From Treponema denticola (GTDB lineage: Bacteria; Spirochaetota; Spirochaetia; Treponematales; Treponemataceae), in NCBI RefSeq assembly GCF_024181405.1, contig NZ_CP051302.1, positions 992,001 to 1,056,000 of the forward strand: 64,000 nucleotides of DNA. The letters run 5' to 3'. Positions 1-8,318 of this stretch are shown in pieces. The notes under the pieces are model-generated. The model saw nothing but the letters and a program-made list of their open reading frames with translations. It searched no databases and had not been told where the DNA came from. A program made the translations under genes and the position numbers. Numbering within the stretch: position 1 is the first letter of the stretch; each line of letters opens with the position of its first letter.

Positions 1-182
1 GGACAGATTATAAGCTCTGCATCAGAGCCAATATTATTCATAGTACTTATTAAAAAGTTATAATCTTCAACAGAATAAATGGAAGTACGCTTATGAGTTT
101 TTATCTTATGCGGAGCTATTCTGCCGATTAAATACAAGAGAAAGACATTTGTATCTAAAATAATTTTTTTAGGAAAATGCAT
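1..182 (-). CDS. PIN-domain protein, 3' part beyond window edge
   Basis: The reading frame starts with ATG at 182 and stays open to the window edge, so about 60 N-terminal residues are visible. They begin MHFPKKIILDTNVFLLYLIG, where the DTN motif supplies the first acidic residue of PIN-fold RNases, the VapC-type toxins that cleave tRNA or rRNA. The rest of the active site lies outside the window. The ATG is 4 nt after the stop of the 89-residue gene upstream, so the two are almost certainly co-transcribed and arranged like a toxin-antitoxin pair. PIN fold is well supported; a toxin role is inference. Confidence 0.7.
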   Translation of the reverse strand, partial: MHFPKKIILDTNVFLLYLIGRIAPHKIKTHKRTSIYSVEDYNFLISTMNNIGSDAELIIC

Positions 183-186
183 AGCT

Positions 187-456
187 CTATTCTGCAAACA
201 TTCTCATTTGAGCTATTTTTCCTGCATTCATATTAAAATCAATTTTCTTATAAATGCGGGTATATGGTAAATTTAAAGCCGTTGCAGTATATAAATTTTT
301 AGGTTTTTCTTCAGGTATTAAGAATGAAACCGTCATAGGCTGAATATAAGAGCTTTCAAGAGGATATAGTTCTTCCAGACGAAAGTCATCGATTTTAAAA
401 CCATATTCATCACGTAATTCTTGTTCAACTATGGGTAATATATCTTTTATTTTCAT
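187..456 (-). CDS. Small protein preceding a PIN gene, candidate antitoxin
   Basis: An 89-residue protein with a clear ribosome site (AGGAGG) before ATG 456. I do not recognise the family. The N-terminal 30 residues are acidic and probably helical; the middle contains a short beta-rich part and the C-terminus is MNAGKIAQMRMFAE. It is the first gene of a two-gene unit with the PIN gene, starting from a promoter with extended -10 TGATATAAT. Position, size and coupling suggest an antitoxin or a PIN partner, but nothing in the sequence resembles the usual AbrB, RHH, XRE or Phd antitoxin folds. Function unknown. Confidence 0.65.
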   Translation of the reverse strand: MKIKDILPIVEQELRDEYGFKIDDFRLEELYPLESSYIQPMTVSFLIPEEKPKNLYTATALNLPYTRIYKKIDFNMNAGKIAQMRMFAE

Positions 457-481
457 AAAATATCCTCCTAATGTAAAGACA

Positions 482-510
482 ATTATATCATAAAAAGGTA
501 GATAAGTCTA
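482..510 (-). promoter_or_regulatory. Promoter of the small protein/PIN pair
   Basis: On the minus strand the -10 TATAAT (482-487) is preceded by TGA, giving an extended -10. A weak -35 TAGACT (505-510) lies 17 bp upstream. The ribosome site and ATG 456 follow. Confidence 0.5.
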
Positions 511-537
511 TGTGTTGGAAAAAGTATATTTTCACTA

Positions 538-726
538 GACCATCTAGTGTAGTACTGAAACATGTGCCCTATTGTAGCCGTAATAGGTCATCGATTGTAG
601 TACTACACGAGACCGTCTAGTGTAGTGCTGAAACAGGTCATCGATTACGACCGTAATAGGGCATCACATGTAGCCGTATAGGTGCCCTATTGTAGCAGTA
701 AGAGATCGTCTGGTATTAACGTAATA
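538..726. repeat. Array of eight degenerate ~23-bp direct repeats
   Basis: Eight head-to-tail units start at 538, 563, 586, 611, 636, 659, 681 and 704, with lengths of 22-25 bp. The working consensus is GGTCATCNATTGTAGCCGTA followed by ATA. Units 1 and 4 are near-identical (GACCRTCTAGTGTAGTRCTG then AAACA), as are 2 and 7 (GCCCTATTGTAGC core) and 3 and 5 (GGTCATCGATT start), so the array is a mosaic of three unit types. There are no unique spacers. The first unit begins inside an inverted repeat, CACTAG-5 nt-CTAGTG (533-549). The whole gene-free stretch 457-844 otherwise holds only the upstream promoter and about 115 bp (730-844) in which I see nothing. Confidence 0.7.
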
Positions 727-844
727 GTACCTACAAAGGGTCTATAAGTCTTTAACTCCTACCTTCCCCTCTTCCCTGTCAACAACCCTTCCGTTTTCTT
801 TAAGTAGAGCTCGAAAAGATGGGCAGTACGGCATTGGTGATTTA

Positions 845-1807
845 TCAAATAATACTCTTTTCTTTTAAATAATTTTCAAATTTATCATCTGTAATTACTT
901 TATCATAAGTACTTTTTACTTTTCCTAAAGCAATATCTTCAGTTAAGTCGGATATAAATTTATTAAAATCAGGATTATCTTCTGAAAGTCTTTCCAAAGT
1001 ATCCCAATCTATATTTTCATTATATCGAGCATTACAAATTATTTCTGATTCACTTATACTTTCCGGATTCAGCTTTATAATTCCAATTCCAAAAGCATTA
1101 GATAATCTTTGAAGCTCATTTTTAAAATTAGGGTCTTCATCGATTTTCAAGCAAACTAAATATCCCTCATTAGCCCAGCTTGAATTTGAAACAGCCTGAA
1201 AAAAATACTGTCTTAAATTAGAATAATCTATATTCTTTTTCATTTCAAAGGAAAACAGTTTTATTGAATTGACATTCAATGAAGTTTGAAGTTTCATTGT
1301 TTCTTTTGAATAATCTTTAAACGGAAAATATACACCTACTAAATCAGGATGCAGCCATTCATTAGCCCCTTTTACTCTTTTTACTGAATTTTCCTGATAA
1401 ATAGTTTTTGTGTAACAATTAAAATGCGGGTTTGAATAAACATATTTTACTAAAAGCGGATGTAAATCTCTTTCATTAAAATCACTTTCATTATTTTGTT
1501 TTAATTCTGCATTTTCTTTTTTCTCGATTTCCCGTTTTATTTCACTTCCGCTTATATTTAAACTTCTTAAAAGAAATCTTGAAGGGCGTTTTGAAACTTG
1601 AACAAAAGTGCTTTTTTCAGCCTTTTCTTTGGCATCTACATATAATCTTGCTCCTACCGTAGCGGCCGGAGTTTTACCTGAGCTTCCTAGTTTTTTATCA
1701 AAAGAAAACTCAACCGCTTTTTCCCAAATTTCTTCCGGAGTCATTGGCTTTTTTACTTTTTCAAAAACTTCTATAATCAAATCAAAAAAAGTATATTGTT
1801 TCTCCAT
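845..1807 (-). CDS. HARE-HTH protein with putative PD-(D/E)XK nuclease domain (HrgA-like)
   Basis: A 320-residue protein. Residues 1-82 match a HARE-HTH (HB1/ASXL/restriction endonuclease) winged helix, including the typical TPEEIW and KTPAATVGARLYVDA segments; this domain is linked to recognition of modified DNA or to restriction enzymes. A charged linker (about 88-112) leads to a C-terminal domain with HPDLVG (153-158), then SFEMKK (186-191), consistent with the D...ExK residues of PD-(D/E)XK nucleases. The layout resembles Helicobacter HrgA-type proteins. No methyltransferase or restriction partner is adjacent. The start has an AAAGGGATAAG ribosome site. Domain calls are by eye; nuclease activity is inferred. 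Confidence 0.65.
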   Translation of the reverse strand: MEKQYTFFDLIIEVFEKVKKPMTPEEIWEKAVEFSFDKKLGSSGKTPAATVGARLYVDAKEKAEKSTFVQVSKRPSRFLLRSLNISGSEIKREIEKKENAELKQNNESDFNERDLHPLLVKYVYSNPHFNCYTKTIYQENSVKRVKGANEWLHPDLVGVYFPFKDYSKETMKLQTSLNVNSIKLFSFEMKKNIDYSNLRQYFFQAVSNSSWANEGYLVCLKIDEDPNFKNELQRLSNAFGIGIIKLNPESISESEIICNARYNENIDWDTLERLSEDNPDFNKFISDLTEDIALGKVKSTYDKVITDDKFENYLKEKSII

Positions 1808-1845
1808 CTTATCCCTTTTACATAATCAAATAAATTTACGCTTTC

Positions 1846-1883
1846 AAAAATCCCCCTCTAAAAACATCAGTCTTTAGAGGGGG
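1846..1883 (-). terminator. Intrinsic terminator after gcvPB
   Basis: A perfect stem (CCCCCTCTAAA with TTTAGAGGGGG) lies at 1852-1883. On the minus strand it is followed by ATTTTTG. It separates the gcv genes from the HARE-HTH gene. Confidence 0.85.
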
Positions 1884-1911
1884 CATCAAAGCTGTTCAAA
1901 TTTAAAGTTGC

Positions 1912-3360
1912 TTATTTACAGCAGCAGCAAGCCTTGTACCTTAAAACAGGTTCTCGGGCAGCTTTTGTTTCATCTACTCGGCCGATTGGGCGTGTGTAGG
2001 GATAGCCGTGAAGCTTTTCGGGATTTGAATAAGCTTCTTTTTTGAGTTTGATCATAACTTCGGCGGTAAAGTCCAATGTGGACTTGCTTTCCGTTTCAGT
2101 AGGCTCAAACATCAAGGCTTCGTGTACGATGAGCGGGAAGTACATCGTCGGCGGGTGGATGCCGTCGTCGATTAAGCCCTTAGCTATGTCAAGAGCACTT
2201 ACACCTGTTTCTTCCTTGATCTTATCAAGGGTAAGAACAAATTCGTGCATACAGATTCTGTCAAAGGCAACATCATATTCTTTTTCAAGCTTTTTCTTTA
2301 GATAGTTTGCATTTAAGACTGCATAGCCTGAGCTTTCCCTTATACCCTCGCTTCCGAGTGTAAGAATATAGGCATAGGCACGCAAGAAGACAAGAAAGTT
2401 TCCGTAGAAGTTTCTAACCCTTCCGATTGAATCCGGGCGGTTATAATCCAGCTTATAGCTTCCGTCCGAGCCTGTAACTACGGGAATCGGTAAGAATTCT
2501 TCAAGGAATTTTTTACAACCGATTGGGCCGCTTCCGGGACCACCGCCTCCGTGAGGAGTCGAGAAGGTCTTGTGCAAGTTAAGGTGAACTATATCATAGC
2601 CCATATCTCCGGGTCTTAGTCTTCCCATAATGGCATTAAGGTTAGCACCGTCATAGTACAATAAGCCGCCTGCTTTGTGAACGATTTCGGCAATTTCTTT
2701 GATATGGGTTTCAAAGAGGCCGAGGGTGTTCGGGTTTGTAAGCATGAGGGCAGCAGTATCGTTTCCTACAGTCTTTTTTAATTCCTCGATATCTACGTTT
2801 CCGTCCTTATCTGAAGGAATGTTTACGATTTCGCATCCGACCATTGCGGCACTGGCAGGGTTTGTACCGTGTGCCGAATCGGGAACCAAAATCTTGTTTC
2901 GGGCATGGTCTCCGCGTTTTTCGTGATAGGCTCTGATTACCAAAAGGGCTGTGAACTCTCCGTGAGCACCTGCTGAAGGCTGGAGGGAGAAAGCATCCAT
3001 TCCGGTAATTTCACCGAGTTTTTTACCTAAATCGCCCATAGCCTCGATACAACCTTTCATTGTATGTTCAGGCTGCAAAGGGTGAATATTGGTAAAGTTC
3101 GGAAGAGCCGCAACTTCTTCGTTGAGTTTGGGATTGTACTTCATCGTACAAGAACCTAAGGGATAAAAACCGTTATCTACACCGTGAGTACGCTTGCTCA
3201 ATTCCATATAGTGGCGTACAAATTCAAGTTCCGAAACTTCAGGAAGTTTTGCATCGCTTGCTCTTAAATATTTTGAATCAAGCTTATATTCGGGTACTGT
3301 CAATTTTGCTTCGGCAAATTTATGACCCTTTACGGATTTTTCAAAAATCAATTCGCTCAT
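1912..3360 (-). CDS. gcvPB: Glycine dehydrogenase (decarboxylating) subunit 2
   Basis: Catalytic half of the split P-protein of the glycine cleavage system: with PLP it decarboxylates glycine and passes the aminomethyl group to lipoyl-GcvH. The 482-residue length fits the family. The PLP lysine is in [25 protein letters not shown] sequence at about K264, preceded by [12 protein letters not shown]. It overlaps gcvPA by one base (stop/start at 3360), so translation is coupled. Odd point: the protein ends ACCCCK, encoded by a short TGC-type codon run just before the stop, a cysteine-rich tail I do not remember from other GcvPB proteins. Identification is secure. Confidence 0.97.
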   Translation of the reverse strand: MSELIFEKSVKGHKFAEAKLTVPEYKLDSKYLRASDAKLPEVSELEFVRHYMELSKRTHGVDNGFYPLGSCTMKYNPKLNEEVAALPNFTNIHPLQPEHTMKGCIEAMGDLGKKLGEITGMDAFSLQPSAGAHGEFTALLVIRAYHEKRGDHARNKILVPDSAHGTNPASAAMVGCEIVNIPSDKDGNVDIEELKKTVGNDTAALMLTNPNTLGLFETHIKEIAEIVHKAGGLLYYDGANLNAIMGRLRPGDMGYDIVHLNLHKTFSTPHGGGGPGSGPIGCKKFLEEFLPIPVVTGSDGSYKLDYNRPDSIGRVRNFYGNFLVFLRAYAYILTLGSEGIRESSGYAVLNANYLKKKLEKEYDVAFDRICMHEFVLTLDKIKEETGVSALDIAKGLIDDGIHPPTMYFPLIVHEALMFEPTETESKSTLDFTAEVMIKLKKEAYSNPEKLHGYPYTRPIGRVDETKAAREPVLRYKACCCCK

Positions 3361-4664
3361 TACAATACCTCCTTAATGATTTTTACGGCCTTATCAAGGT
3401 CGCATTTGCAAAGAACATCGGTTGCACACCAAAGAATAGCATCATCGCAAATCTTTAAACCGCCCAAAATGCCGTTTTTTTCAAGATTTGAAAGAATTGC
3501 ATCGGCCTTTCCTTTTCCGTCAGTTACGAATTCATGGAAGAATTCTCCGTTATTTTTTACGGTTAAGCCGATCTTTTTAAGCTCGTCTGCAAGATAGTGG
3601 GCATTGCTTACGGAAACATTTGCAACGGTTTTTAAGCCCTCTTTTCCATAGGCTGTCATAAACATAGAAGCTCTTAATGCACAAAGGGCTTGGTTAGAAC
3701 AGATACTGGAGCTGGCTTTTTCGCGCCTTATATGCTGTTCGCGGGCTTGAAGAGTTAGAACAAAGGCTCTTCTGCCGTCATGGTCTGTTGATTGACCGAT
3801 GATTCGTCCCGGGATTTTTCGCATATTGTCTTCGATTGTGGAAAGGAAGCCGAGATAGGGGCCGCCTGCACCTAGAGGAAGCCCTAAGGCCTGACCTTCG
3901 CCTAAGGCAATCGAAGCACCGCATTCTTTCGGTGTTTTTAATATTGCCAAAGAAATAGGATTGCAGCTCATTACAAACTGAGTTTTGGTACCTTCTACAA
4001 GTTTACCGACAGCTTCGCAGTCTTCGATTGTACCGAAACGGTTCGGCTGCTGCATAACAACGGCTCCGACACTTTCATCTAAAAGGCCCTTAATCTTTGA
4101 AACATCCGTCTTATAGCCGTCACGGGGAATCATTACGAATTCTACGCCGCTGTGCTTTAAATAGGTTTTAGCAATTTCGATTGAGCTGGGCTCAACACAT
4201 TCCGAAATCAAAACTTTGTTTTGTTTTCGTCCTAAGGACATAACTATGGCATCTGCTACTGCCGTGCCTCCGTCATAAACGCTGGCATTGGAAACATCCA
4301 TTCCGGTAAGTTCGCAAATCATTGACTGGTATTCAAAACCTGCTTGGAGTTCGCCCTGATTCATTTCGGGCTGATAGGGTGTATAGGCAGTTAAAAACTC
4401 CTCTCTGGAAGCCATGTGCCTTACAGCAGCAGGTGCATAGTGGTTATAAGCACCGGCTCCTCTTAATATCGATTTAAAGACAGTATTTTCACTGCTTAAA
4501 TTTTGAAAAAACTTTTCAACTTCTGCTTGAGTTTTCCCCTCACCTATATCAACTTTTTTACAGCCCTTGTTATCAAAGCTGTATAAATCATCAATCGATT
4601 TGACACCGATGAGATCAAGCATCTCTTTTGTTTCCTCAGCGGAATGAGGAATATAATTTGACAT
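3360..4664 (-). CDS. gcvPA: Glycine dehydrogenase (decarboxylating) subunit 1
   Basis: The 434-residue partner of GcvPB, the N-terminal half of the split P-protein. The start [16 protein letters not shown] is typical and is followed by recognisable P-protein segments such as [16 protein letters not shown] and [15 protein letters not shown]. The subunit carries no PLP lysine; it forms the heterotetramer that binds GcvH. A good ribosome site (TAGGAGGG) precedes ATG 4664. The 87-bp gap to gcvH contains a small GGCAG/CTGCC hairpin that might tune expression. The split P arrangement is common in Firmicutes and spirochaetes. Confidence 0.97.
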   Translation of the reverse strand: MSNYIPHSAEETKEMLDLIGVKSIDDLYSFDNKGCKKVDIGEGKTQAEVEKFFQNLSSENTVFKSILRGAGAYNHYAPAAVRHMASREEFLTAYTPYQPEMNQGELQAGFEYQSMICELTGMDVSNASVYDGGTAVADAIVMSLGRKQNKVLISECVEPSSIEIAKTYLKHSGVEFVMIPRDGYKTDVSKIKGLLDESVGAVVMQQPNRFGTIEDCEAVGKLVEGTKTQFVMSCNPISLAILKTPKECGASIALGEGQALGLPLGAGGPYLGFLSTIEDNMRKIPGRIIGQSTDHDGRRAFVLTLQAREQHIRREKASSSICSNQALCALRASMFMTAYGKEGLKTVANVSVSNAHYLADELKKIGLTVKNNGEFFHEFVTDGKGKADAILSNLEKNGILGGLKICDDAILWCATDVLCKCDLDKAVKIIKEVL

Positions 4665-4751
4665 AAACCCTCCTATTTAAATTTAAGTCAACATGTAGAA
4701 TAAACAGAAAGGCAGAATTTCTGCCCAACTGTTTATCACACTTATTTTTAA

Positions 4752-5120
4752 TTATTTGCAGAGACCTTTGTATTTACCTGCATCCATTAATTTTGAAGAT
4801 TCTCCCTTAAGTTCTACCTTAAAGAACCAAGAACCGAAGGCATCTTCATTGATTTTTTCGGGAGCATCTAAAAGCTCTTCGTTTATTTCAACAACCTTTC
4901 CTGTCATGGGGCTGATGATTTCGAAAACTGCCTTTACGGATTCTACCGTAGCACAGGCCTTGTCAGCTGTAACTTCATCCCCTACTTCAGGAAGCTCGAT
5001 GAATACGACATCTCCCATTTCGCTTTGGGCATAATCACTGATACCGATAATACCGATGTTTCCTTCTTTCTTGAACCATTCGTGTGATTCCAAGTATTTT
5101 ACATCTTCTTTAATTTCCAT
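4752..5120 (-). CDS. gcvH: Glycine cleavage system H protein
   Basis: A 122-residue lipoyl carrier that shuttles the aminomethyl intermediate between P, T and L proteins. The lipoylation site is K63 in ATVESVKAVFEI, in the usual hairpin. The N-terminal YLESHEWFKKEG matches the family and the length is standard. It lies between gcvT (58-bp gap) and gcvPA (87-bp gap) in the same orientation. No lipoate ligase or lipoyl synthase gene is in the window, so lipoylation must be supplied from elsewhere in the genome. Confidence 0.97.
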   Translation of the reverse strand: MEIKEDVKYLESHEWFKKEGNIGIIGISDYAQSEMGDVVFIELPEVGDEVTADKACATVESVKAVFEIISPMTGKVVEINEELLDAPEKINEDAFGSWFFKVELKGESSKLMDAGKYKGLCK

Positions 5121-5178
5121 ATCTAACTCCTATATTTTATTTTTAAGTTTTTGTCAAAAACTTATAAAACCTGTTTAA

Positions 5179-6252
5179 TTAGCCCTTAATTTCTTTTAAG
5201 AAGCTCGTAGGCACGATTTTAGCCTTTAGTTTTTTACCTCGTACTTCGATAAAGACTTCTTCATCTTTAATGCCTCTATCGATTCTCATATGTCCGATAC
5301 CGACCTTTAATGATGGGGAAGATGTTCCTGTGGTAACATAACCGATTTCCTTGTCGCCTAAGAAAACTTTGTCATGATCGCGGGCAATACCTCTGTCAAT
5401 CATCTTAAAGCCTTTTCGGATTTTTTTTGCTTCGTTGGTTTCGAGAGCTTTTTTACCGATAAAGTCTTCTTTTTCAAGTTTTATAAATGGCTTTAAGGTT
5501 ACTTCGGTTGCCAAGGTTTCTTCGGTCATTTCATGGCCGTACAAGGGCATACCGGCCTCAAGGCGCAAGGTGTCTCGGCAGCCTAAACCGCAAAGCTCTA
5601 TTCCGAATTCTTCTCCTGCTTTCATAACTTGATTGAAAAGCTCAAGAGCCCATTCTTTGGGGCAGTAGATTTCGTAACCGTCTTCACCGGTATAACCTGT
5701 CTGAGAAACGATTACTTCTCCCTTGGGGCACTGGAAGGTCTTAAAGGTGTAGTAAGCGGAGGGCATTGCAGAAGGAGCAATAAACTTTTTTACCACAGCA
5801 GGAGCATTGGGGCCTTGAATTGCAAGCTGGGCAATTTCGGAAGATCGGTCAGTAAAGGTAACGCTCTTATCCAAATGCTTTTTTACCCAGTCATAATCTT
5901 TGTCATGGTTTCCGGCATTTACAACCAAAAGGAATTTCTTTTGATTATAGCGGTAAACAAGGAAGTCATCTACGATTCCGCCCTTTTCGTTACACATAAG
6001 GGTGTAGCGTACATCTCCGTCAGCCATTCCGCGAATATCGTTTGTAATAAGGGCATTTACGGCAGCTTCGGCATTGTCGCCTTCAATATAAAACTCTCCC
6101 ATATGTGAAACATCAAAAAGTCCTACATTATTGCGAACTGCAAGATGCTCTTTTAAGATACCGGCAAACTGAATGGGCATTTCATATCCGCCGAACTCAA
6201 CAAACTTGCCGCCTTTAGCGAGCAAGGTTTCATAATAGGGTGTTCTTTTCAT
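5179..6252 (-). CDS. gcvT: Aminomethyltransferase (T protein)
   Basis: A 357-residue tetrahydrofolate-dependent aminomethyltransferase that releases ammonia and makes 5,10-methylene-THF. Family motifs are present: MPIQFAGILKEHLAVRNNVGLFDVSHMGE near the N-terminus, QGPNA mid-protein, and GYTGEDGYEIY. The start is fixed by TAGGAGGATGAG before ATG 6252. It is the first gene of the gcvT-gcvH-gcvPA-gcvPB run. The 67-bp gap upstream holds AATTTGTAAT-type inverted repeats, so whether transcription enters from the PH-like gene is uncertain. Confidence 0.97.
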   Translation of the reverse strand: MKRTPYYETLLAKGGKFVEFGGYEMPIQFAGILKEHLAVRNNVGLFDVSHMGEFYIEGDNAEAAVNALITNDIRGMADGDVRYTLMCNEKGGIVDDFLVYRYNQKKFLLVVNAGNHDKDYDWVKKHLDKSVTFTDRSSEIAQLAIQGPNAPAVVKKFIAPSAMPSAYYTFKTFQCPKGEVIVSQTGYTGEDGYEIYCPKEWALELFNQVMKAGEEFGIELCGLGCRDTLRLEAGMPLYGHEMTEETLATEVTLKPFIKLEKEDFIGKKALETNEAKKIRKGFKMIDRGIARDHDKVFLGDKEIGYVTTGTSSPSLKVGIGHMRIDRGIKDEEVFIEVRGKKLKAKIVPTSFLKEIKG

Positions 6253-6274
6253 CTCATCCTCCTAAATTTATTTT

Positions 6275-6328
6275 AATTTGTAATGGATAATGTGTAATGT
6301 TTTGATTACAAATTATTAATTACAAATT
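6275..6328. repeat. Inverted/direct AATTTGTAAT repeats upstream of gcvT
   Basis: AATTTGTAAT (6275-6284) faces two copies of ATTACAAATT (6305-6314 and 6319-6328), with TAATG-rich sequence between. The last copy covers the stop of the PH-like gene. It could form a hairpin in the leader of gcvT or be a short dispersed intergenic repeat. Confidence 0.55.
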
Positions 6329-6724
6329 GTCTTTTAGCTTATTATAAAGCTCTTCATTTTTTTCTTTGCCTAAGCCTATAAGAATTTTTTGCTCATCGGT
6401 TATAACCAATATATAGGGAGCTTCATTTTTTAGTATACATAATTTTACAGGGCCTAATTCATTATACCTAAAATAGCCTATCTTAATCGGCCCCAGACCT
6501 ATGCCGTTTACCCGCCTTACTCCTAAAGAAGGCAGAGTTTCGAGTTTTTTGACCTCTCTGATTTCTGATATCGGTATGCTGACACCATAAATTCCTTTAA
6601 CTTTTAATAATCCGCCTTCTACAGACGCATCTGCAGTTTTTATAACAACAAATATTCCGATAAAAATTAAGAGCAGCAATCCTATTGTAAAAAACATTTT
6701 AAAACTGCTTTTTTGTTCTTTCAA
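6320..6724 (-). CDS. Small membrane-anchored protein with bacterial PH-like domain
   Basis: I place the start at TTG 6724, six bases after a strong GGGAGG ribosome site and downstream of its own promoter; this gives 134 residues. After a short charged start there is one transmembrane segment (about 10-30, GLLLLIFIGIFVVI), then a beta-rich domain with ISEIREVKKLETLP and a closing KILIGLGKEKNEELYNKL helix, as in bacterial PH-like (bPH) domains. Function is unknown in this family. A terminator separates it from lpd, so it is not simply a glycine-cleavage gene, although it lies between lpd and gcvT. Confidence 0.65.
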   Translation of the reverse strand: MKEQKSSFKMFFTIGLLLLIFIGIFVVIKTADASVEGGLLKVKGIYGVSIPISEIREVKKLETLPSLGVRRVNGIGLGPIKIGYFRYNELGPVKLCILKNEAPYILVITDEQKILIGLGKEKNEELYNKLKDNL

Positions 6725-6746
6725 AACACGCCTCCCAGTTAACCAT

Positions 6747-6775
6747 ATTGTACACCAGATATAAAAGAAAAGCAA
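6747..6775 (-). promoter_or_regulatory. Promoter of the PH-like gene
   Basis: On the minus strand -35 TTGCTT (6770-6775) and -10 TACAAT (6747-6752) are separated by 17 bp. The GGGAGG ribosome site and TTG start follow. Confidence 0.6.
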
Positions 6776-6815
6776 TAGCAAATAGATAAAAAAATATTGC
6801 TTTAATTATAAAATC

Positions 6816-6848
6816 AAAAACGGCAAAGCTAAAATAAGCCTTGCCGTT
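6816..6848 (-). terminator. Intrinsic terminator after lpd
   Basis: The stem AACGGCAAGGC/GCTTTGCCGTT is followed on the minus strand by TTTTTGATTTT. It ends the lpd transcript. Confidence 0.8.
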
Positions 6849-6854
6849 CCAATA

Positions 6855-8216
6855 TTATTTTTTGTAAATCATGTGGGTAGCCGACTTTTCGACGTCTTCT
6901 ACAGCCTCATAAAAGGCTTCTACTACTGTGGGATGAGGATACATGGATTTTAAGATATTTTCCCTCTTAGCCTTGTTTGTTACAAGAGTTCCGATAGCTC
7001 CTATCATATCCGTAGCCGAATCGCACATCATCTGACAGCCTACAATCCTGTCTTCTTCATTGAATAGAACCTTAATAAAGCCTACATCCAAGCCTGAAAG
7101 CACCGATTTTCCGTTTGAACCCATTGGAACTTTTCCGATTTTTACGGTAATTCCCTTGGCTTCAGCTTCTTTTTCGGAAAGACCGACTCCTGCAATCTCC
7201 GGTGTGGAATATACACAGGAAGGAACAACATCTTGTTTTTCGTGTTTAGTATTGTTTACAATGTTGTCAACGACCAGATGACCTTGGTTTTCGGCATTGT
7301 GGGCAAGCATTACATTTCCCTTTACTGCATCCCCAATAGCATAAATACCTTCGACATTTGTTTTCATGCAGGCATCGGTAATTATACCCCGTTTATCGTA
7401 TTCGATTCCGGCAGAATCAAGGCCGATATCCTTTATTTCGGCAATGCGTCCGATACAGACGATTACGGCATCGGCTGTAATGCTTTCTTCTTTTTCTTTA
7501 AGGGTAAAGGTACAGCCCGTTTTTTCGATTTTGGTTACCATGGCACCGTTTATTATCTTTACTCCCCTCTTTTTTAGAACAAGGGCCTGCTGCATTGCAA
7601 TGTCCCTGTCAAAGGGAGGAAGAATTGTTTTTTCGAGTTCGACGATGGTTACTTCCTTACCTAAATTTGCATAGACTGTAGCAAACTCAATTCCTATAAC
7701 GCCGCCGCCTATGATGATGACGCTCTTAAAATCAACAGGCTCTTTTCCTAAAATATCGTCAGAGGTCATAGCAGTTTCGATTCCGGCTATCGGAGGAGCA
7801 AAAACAGAAGAACCAGTTGCGATGATGAGGTTTTTAAATTCAAGTTCTTTTCCATTTACACTTACGGAAGATTTTGAAGTGATTTTGCCTTCCCCATTAT
7901 AAAAATCAACTCCGGCGTTTTCTATGAGTTTTTCGATACCGCCTACAAGTTTATCCACAACAGCATTTTTTTTCTCGTAGATGGCCTTAATGTCGTATTT
8001 TAAGTTTTCACCTGAAAGACCGAGATCGTTTTCGGCAAAGCTTCCGAAAACCTCGGCTGTGTGAAGAAGGTATTTTGTCGGAATACAGCCCTTGTTCAAA
8101 CAAGTTCCTCCAAGCCTGTTTTTTTCGATAAGAGCGGTTTTTAGCCCTGCCCTTCCAGCTTTTATGGCCGCAACATAGCCGCCCGGGCCACCGCCCAAAA
8201 CAATTAAATCATACAT
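6855..8216 (-). CDS. lpdA: Dihydrolipoyl dehydrogenase (L protein)
   Basis: A 453-residue FAD disulfide oxidoreductase that reoxidises the dihydrolipoyl arm of GcvH with NAD+. Seen in the sequence: the N-terminal FAD Rossmann motif GGGPGGYVAAIKA, the redox pair C39/C44 in GGTCLNKGC, the NAD motif GGGVIGIEFA, and the C-terminal HPTVVEAF catalytic His-Glu. There is no N-terminal lipoyl domain. It has its own promoter and terminator but lies with gcvTHP, which supports a dedicated L protein. No pyruvate dehydrogenase genes are nearby. The IS element sits about 20 bp upstream of its -35. Confidence 0.95.
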   Translation of the reverse strand: MYDLIVLGGGPGGYVAAIKAGRAGLKTALIEKNRLGGTCLNKGCIPTKYLLHTAEVFGSFAENDLGLSGENLKYDIKAIYEKKNAVVDKLVGGIEKLIENAGVDFYNGEGKITSKSSVSVNGKELEFKNLIIATGSSVFAPPIAGIETAMTSDDILGKEPVDFKSVIIIGGGVIGIEFATVYANLGKEVTIVELEKTILPPFDRDIAMQQALVLKKRGVKIINGAMVTKIEKTGCTFTLKEKEESITADAVIVCIGRIAEIKDIGLDSAGIEYDKRGIITDACMKTNVEGIYAIGDAVKGNVMLAHNAENQGHLVVDNIVNNTKHEKQDVVPSCVYSTPEIAGVGLSEKEAEAKGITVKIGKVPMGSNGKSVLSGLDVGFIKVLFNEEDRIVGCQMMCDSATDMIGAIGTLVTNKAKRENILKSMYPHPTVVEAFYEAVEDVEKSATHMIYKK

Positions 8217-8234
8217 ACTAATCTCCTAAAAACA

Positions 8235-8259
8235 GCTTAAAATTTTAAGCATTATAATG
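8235..8259. repeat. Two adjacent palindromes in the lpd leader
   Basis: GCTTAAAATTTTAAGC (8235-8250) abuts CATTATAATG (8250-8259), between the lpd -10 and its ribosome site. They could fold in the mRNA leader or bind a regulator; which, if either, is unknown. Confidence 0.5.
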
Positions 8260-8271
8260 TTTGTTTTCCAA

Positions 8272-8300
8272 AGTATACACGATGATCTTAATAAAAGCAA
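8272..8300 (-). promoter_or_regulatory. Promoter of lpd
   Basis: On the minus strand -35 TTGCTT (8295-8300) is 17 bp from -10 TATACT (8272-8277). Confidence 0.65.
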
Positions 8301-8318
8301 GGGGAGAAAATTGTATCT

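Noticed and set aside
538..726. CRISPR array
   Set aside because: Units are contiguous and degenerate, with no unique spacers of constant length, and no cas gene is near.
954..1240. Possible transmembrane segments in the HARE-HTH protein
   Set aside because: The hydrophobic stretches are short and fit beta strands of the C-terminal domain.
1912..1935. Selenocysteine-related coding at the GcvPB tail
   Set aside because: The codons are TGC/TGT followed by a TAA stop; no in-frame TGA with a downstream hairpin.
5629..6108. 159-codon frame on the plus strand opposite gcvT
   Set aside because: It lies entirely antisense to a secure gene and its product resembles no protein; a shadow frame.
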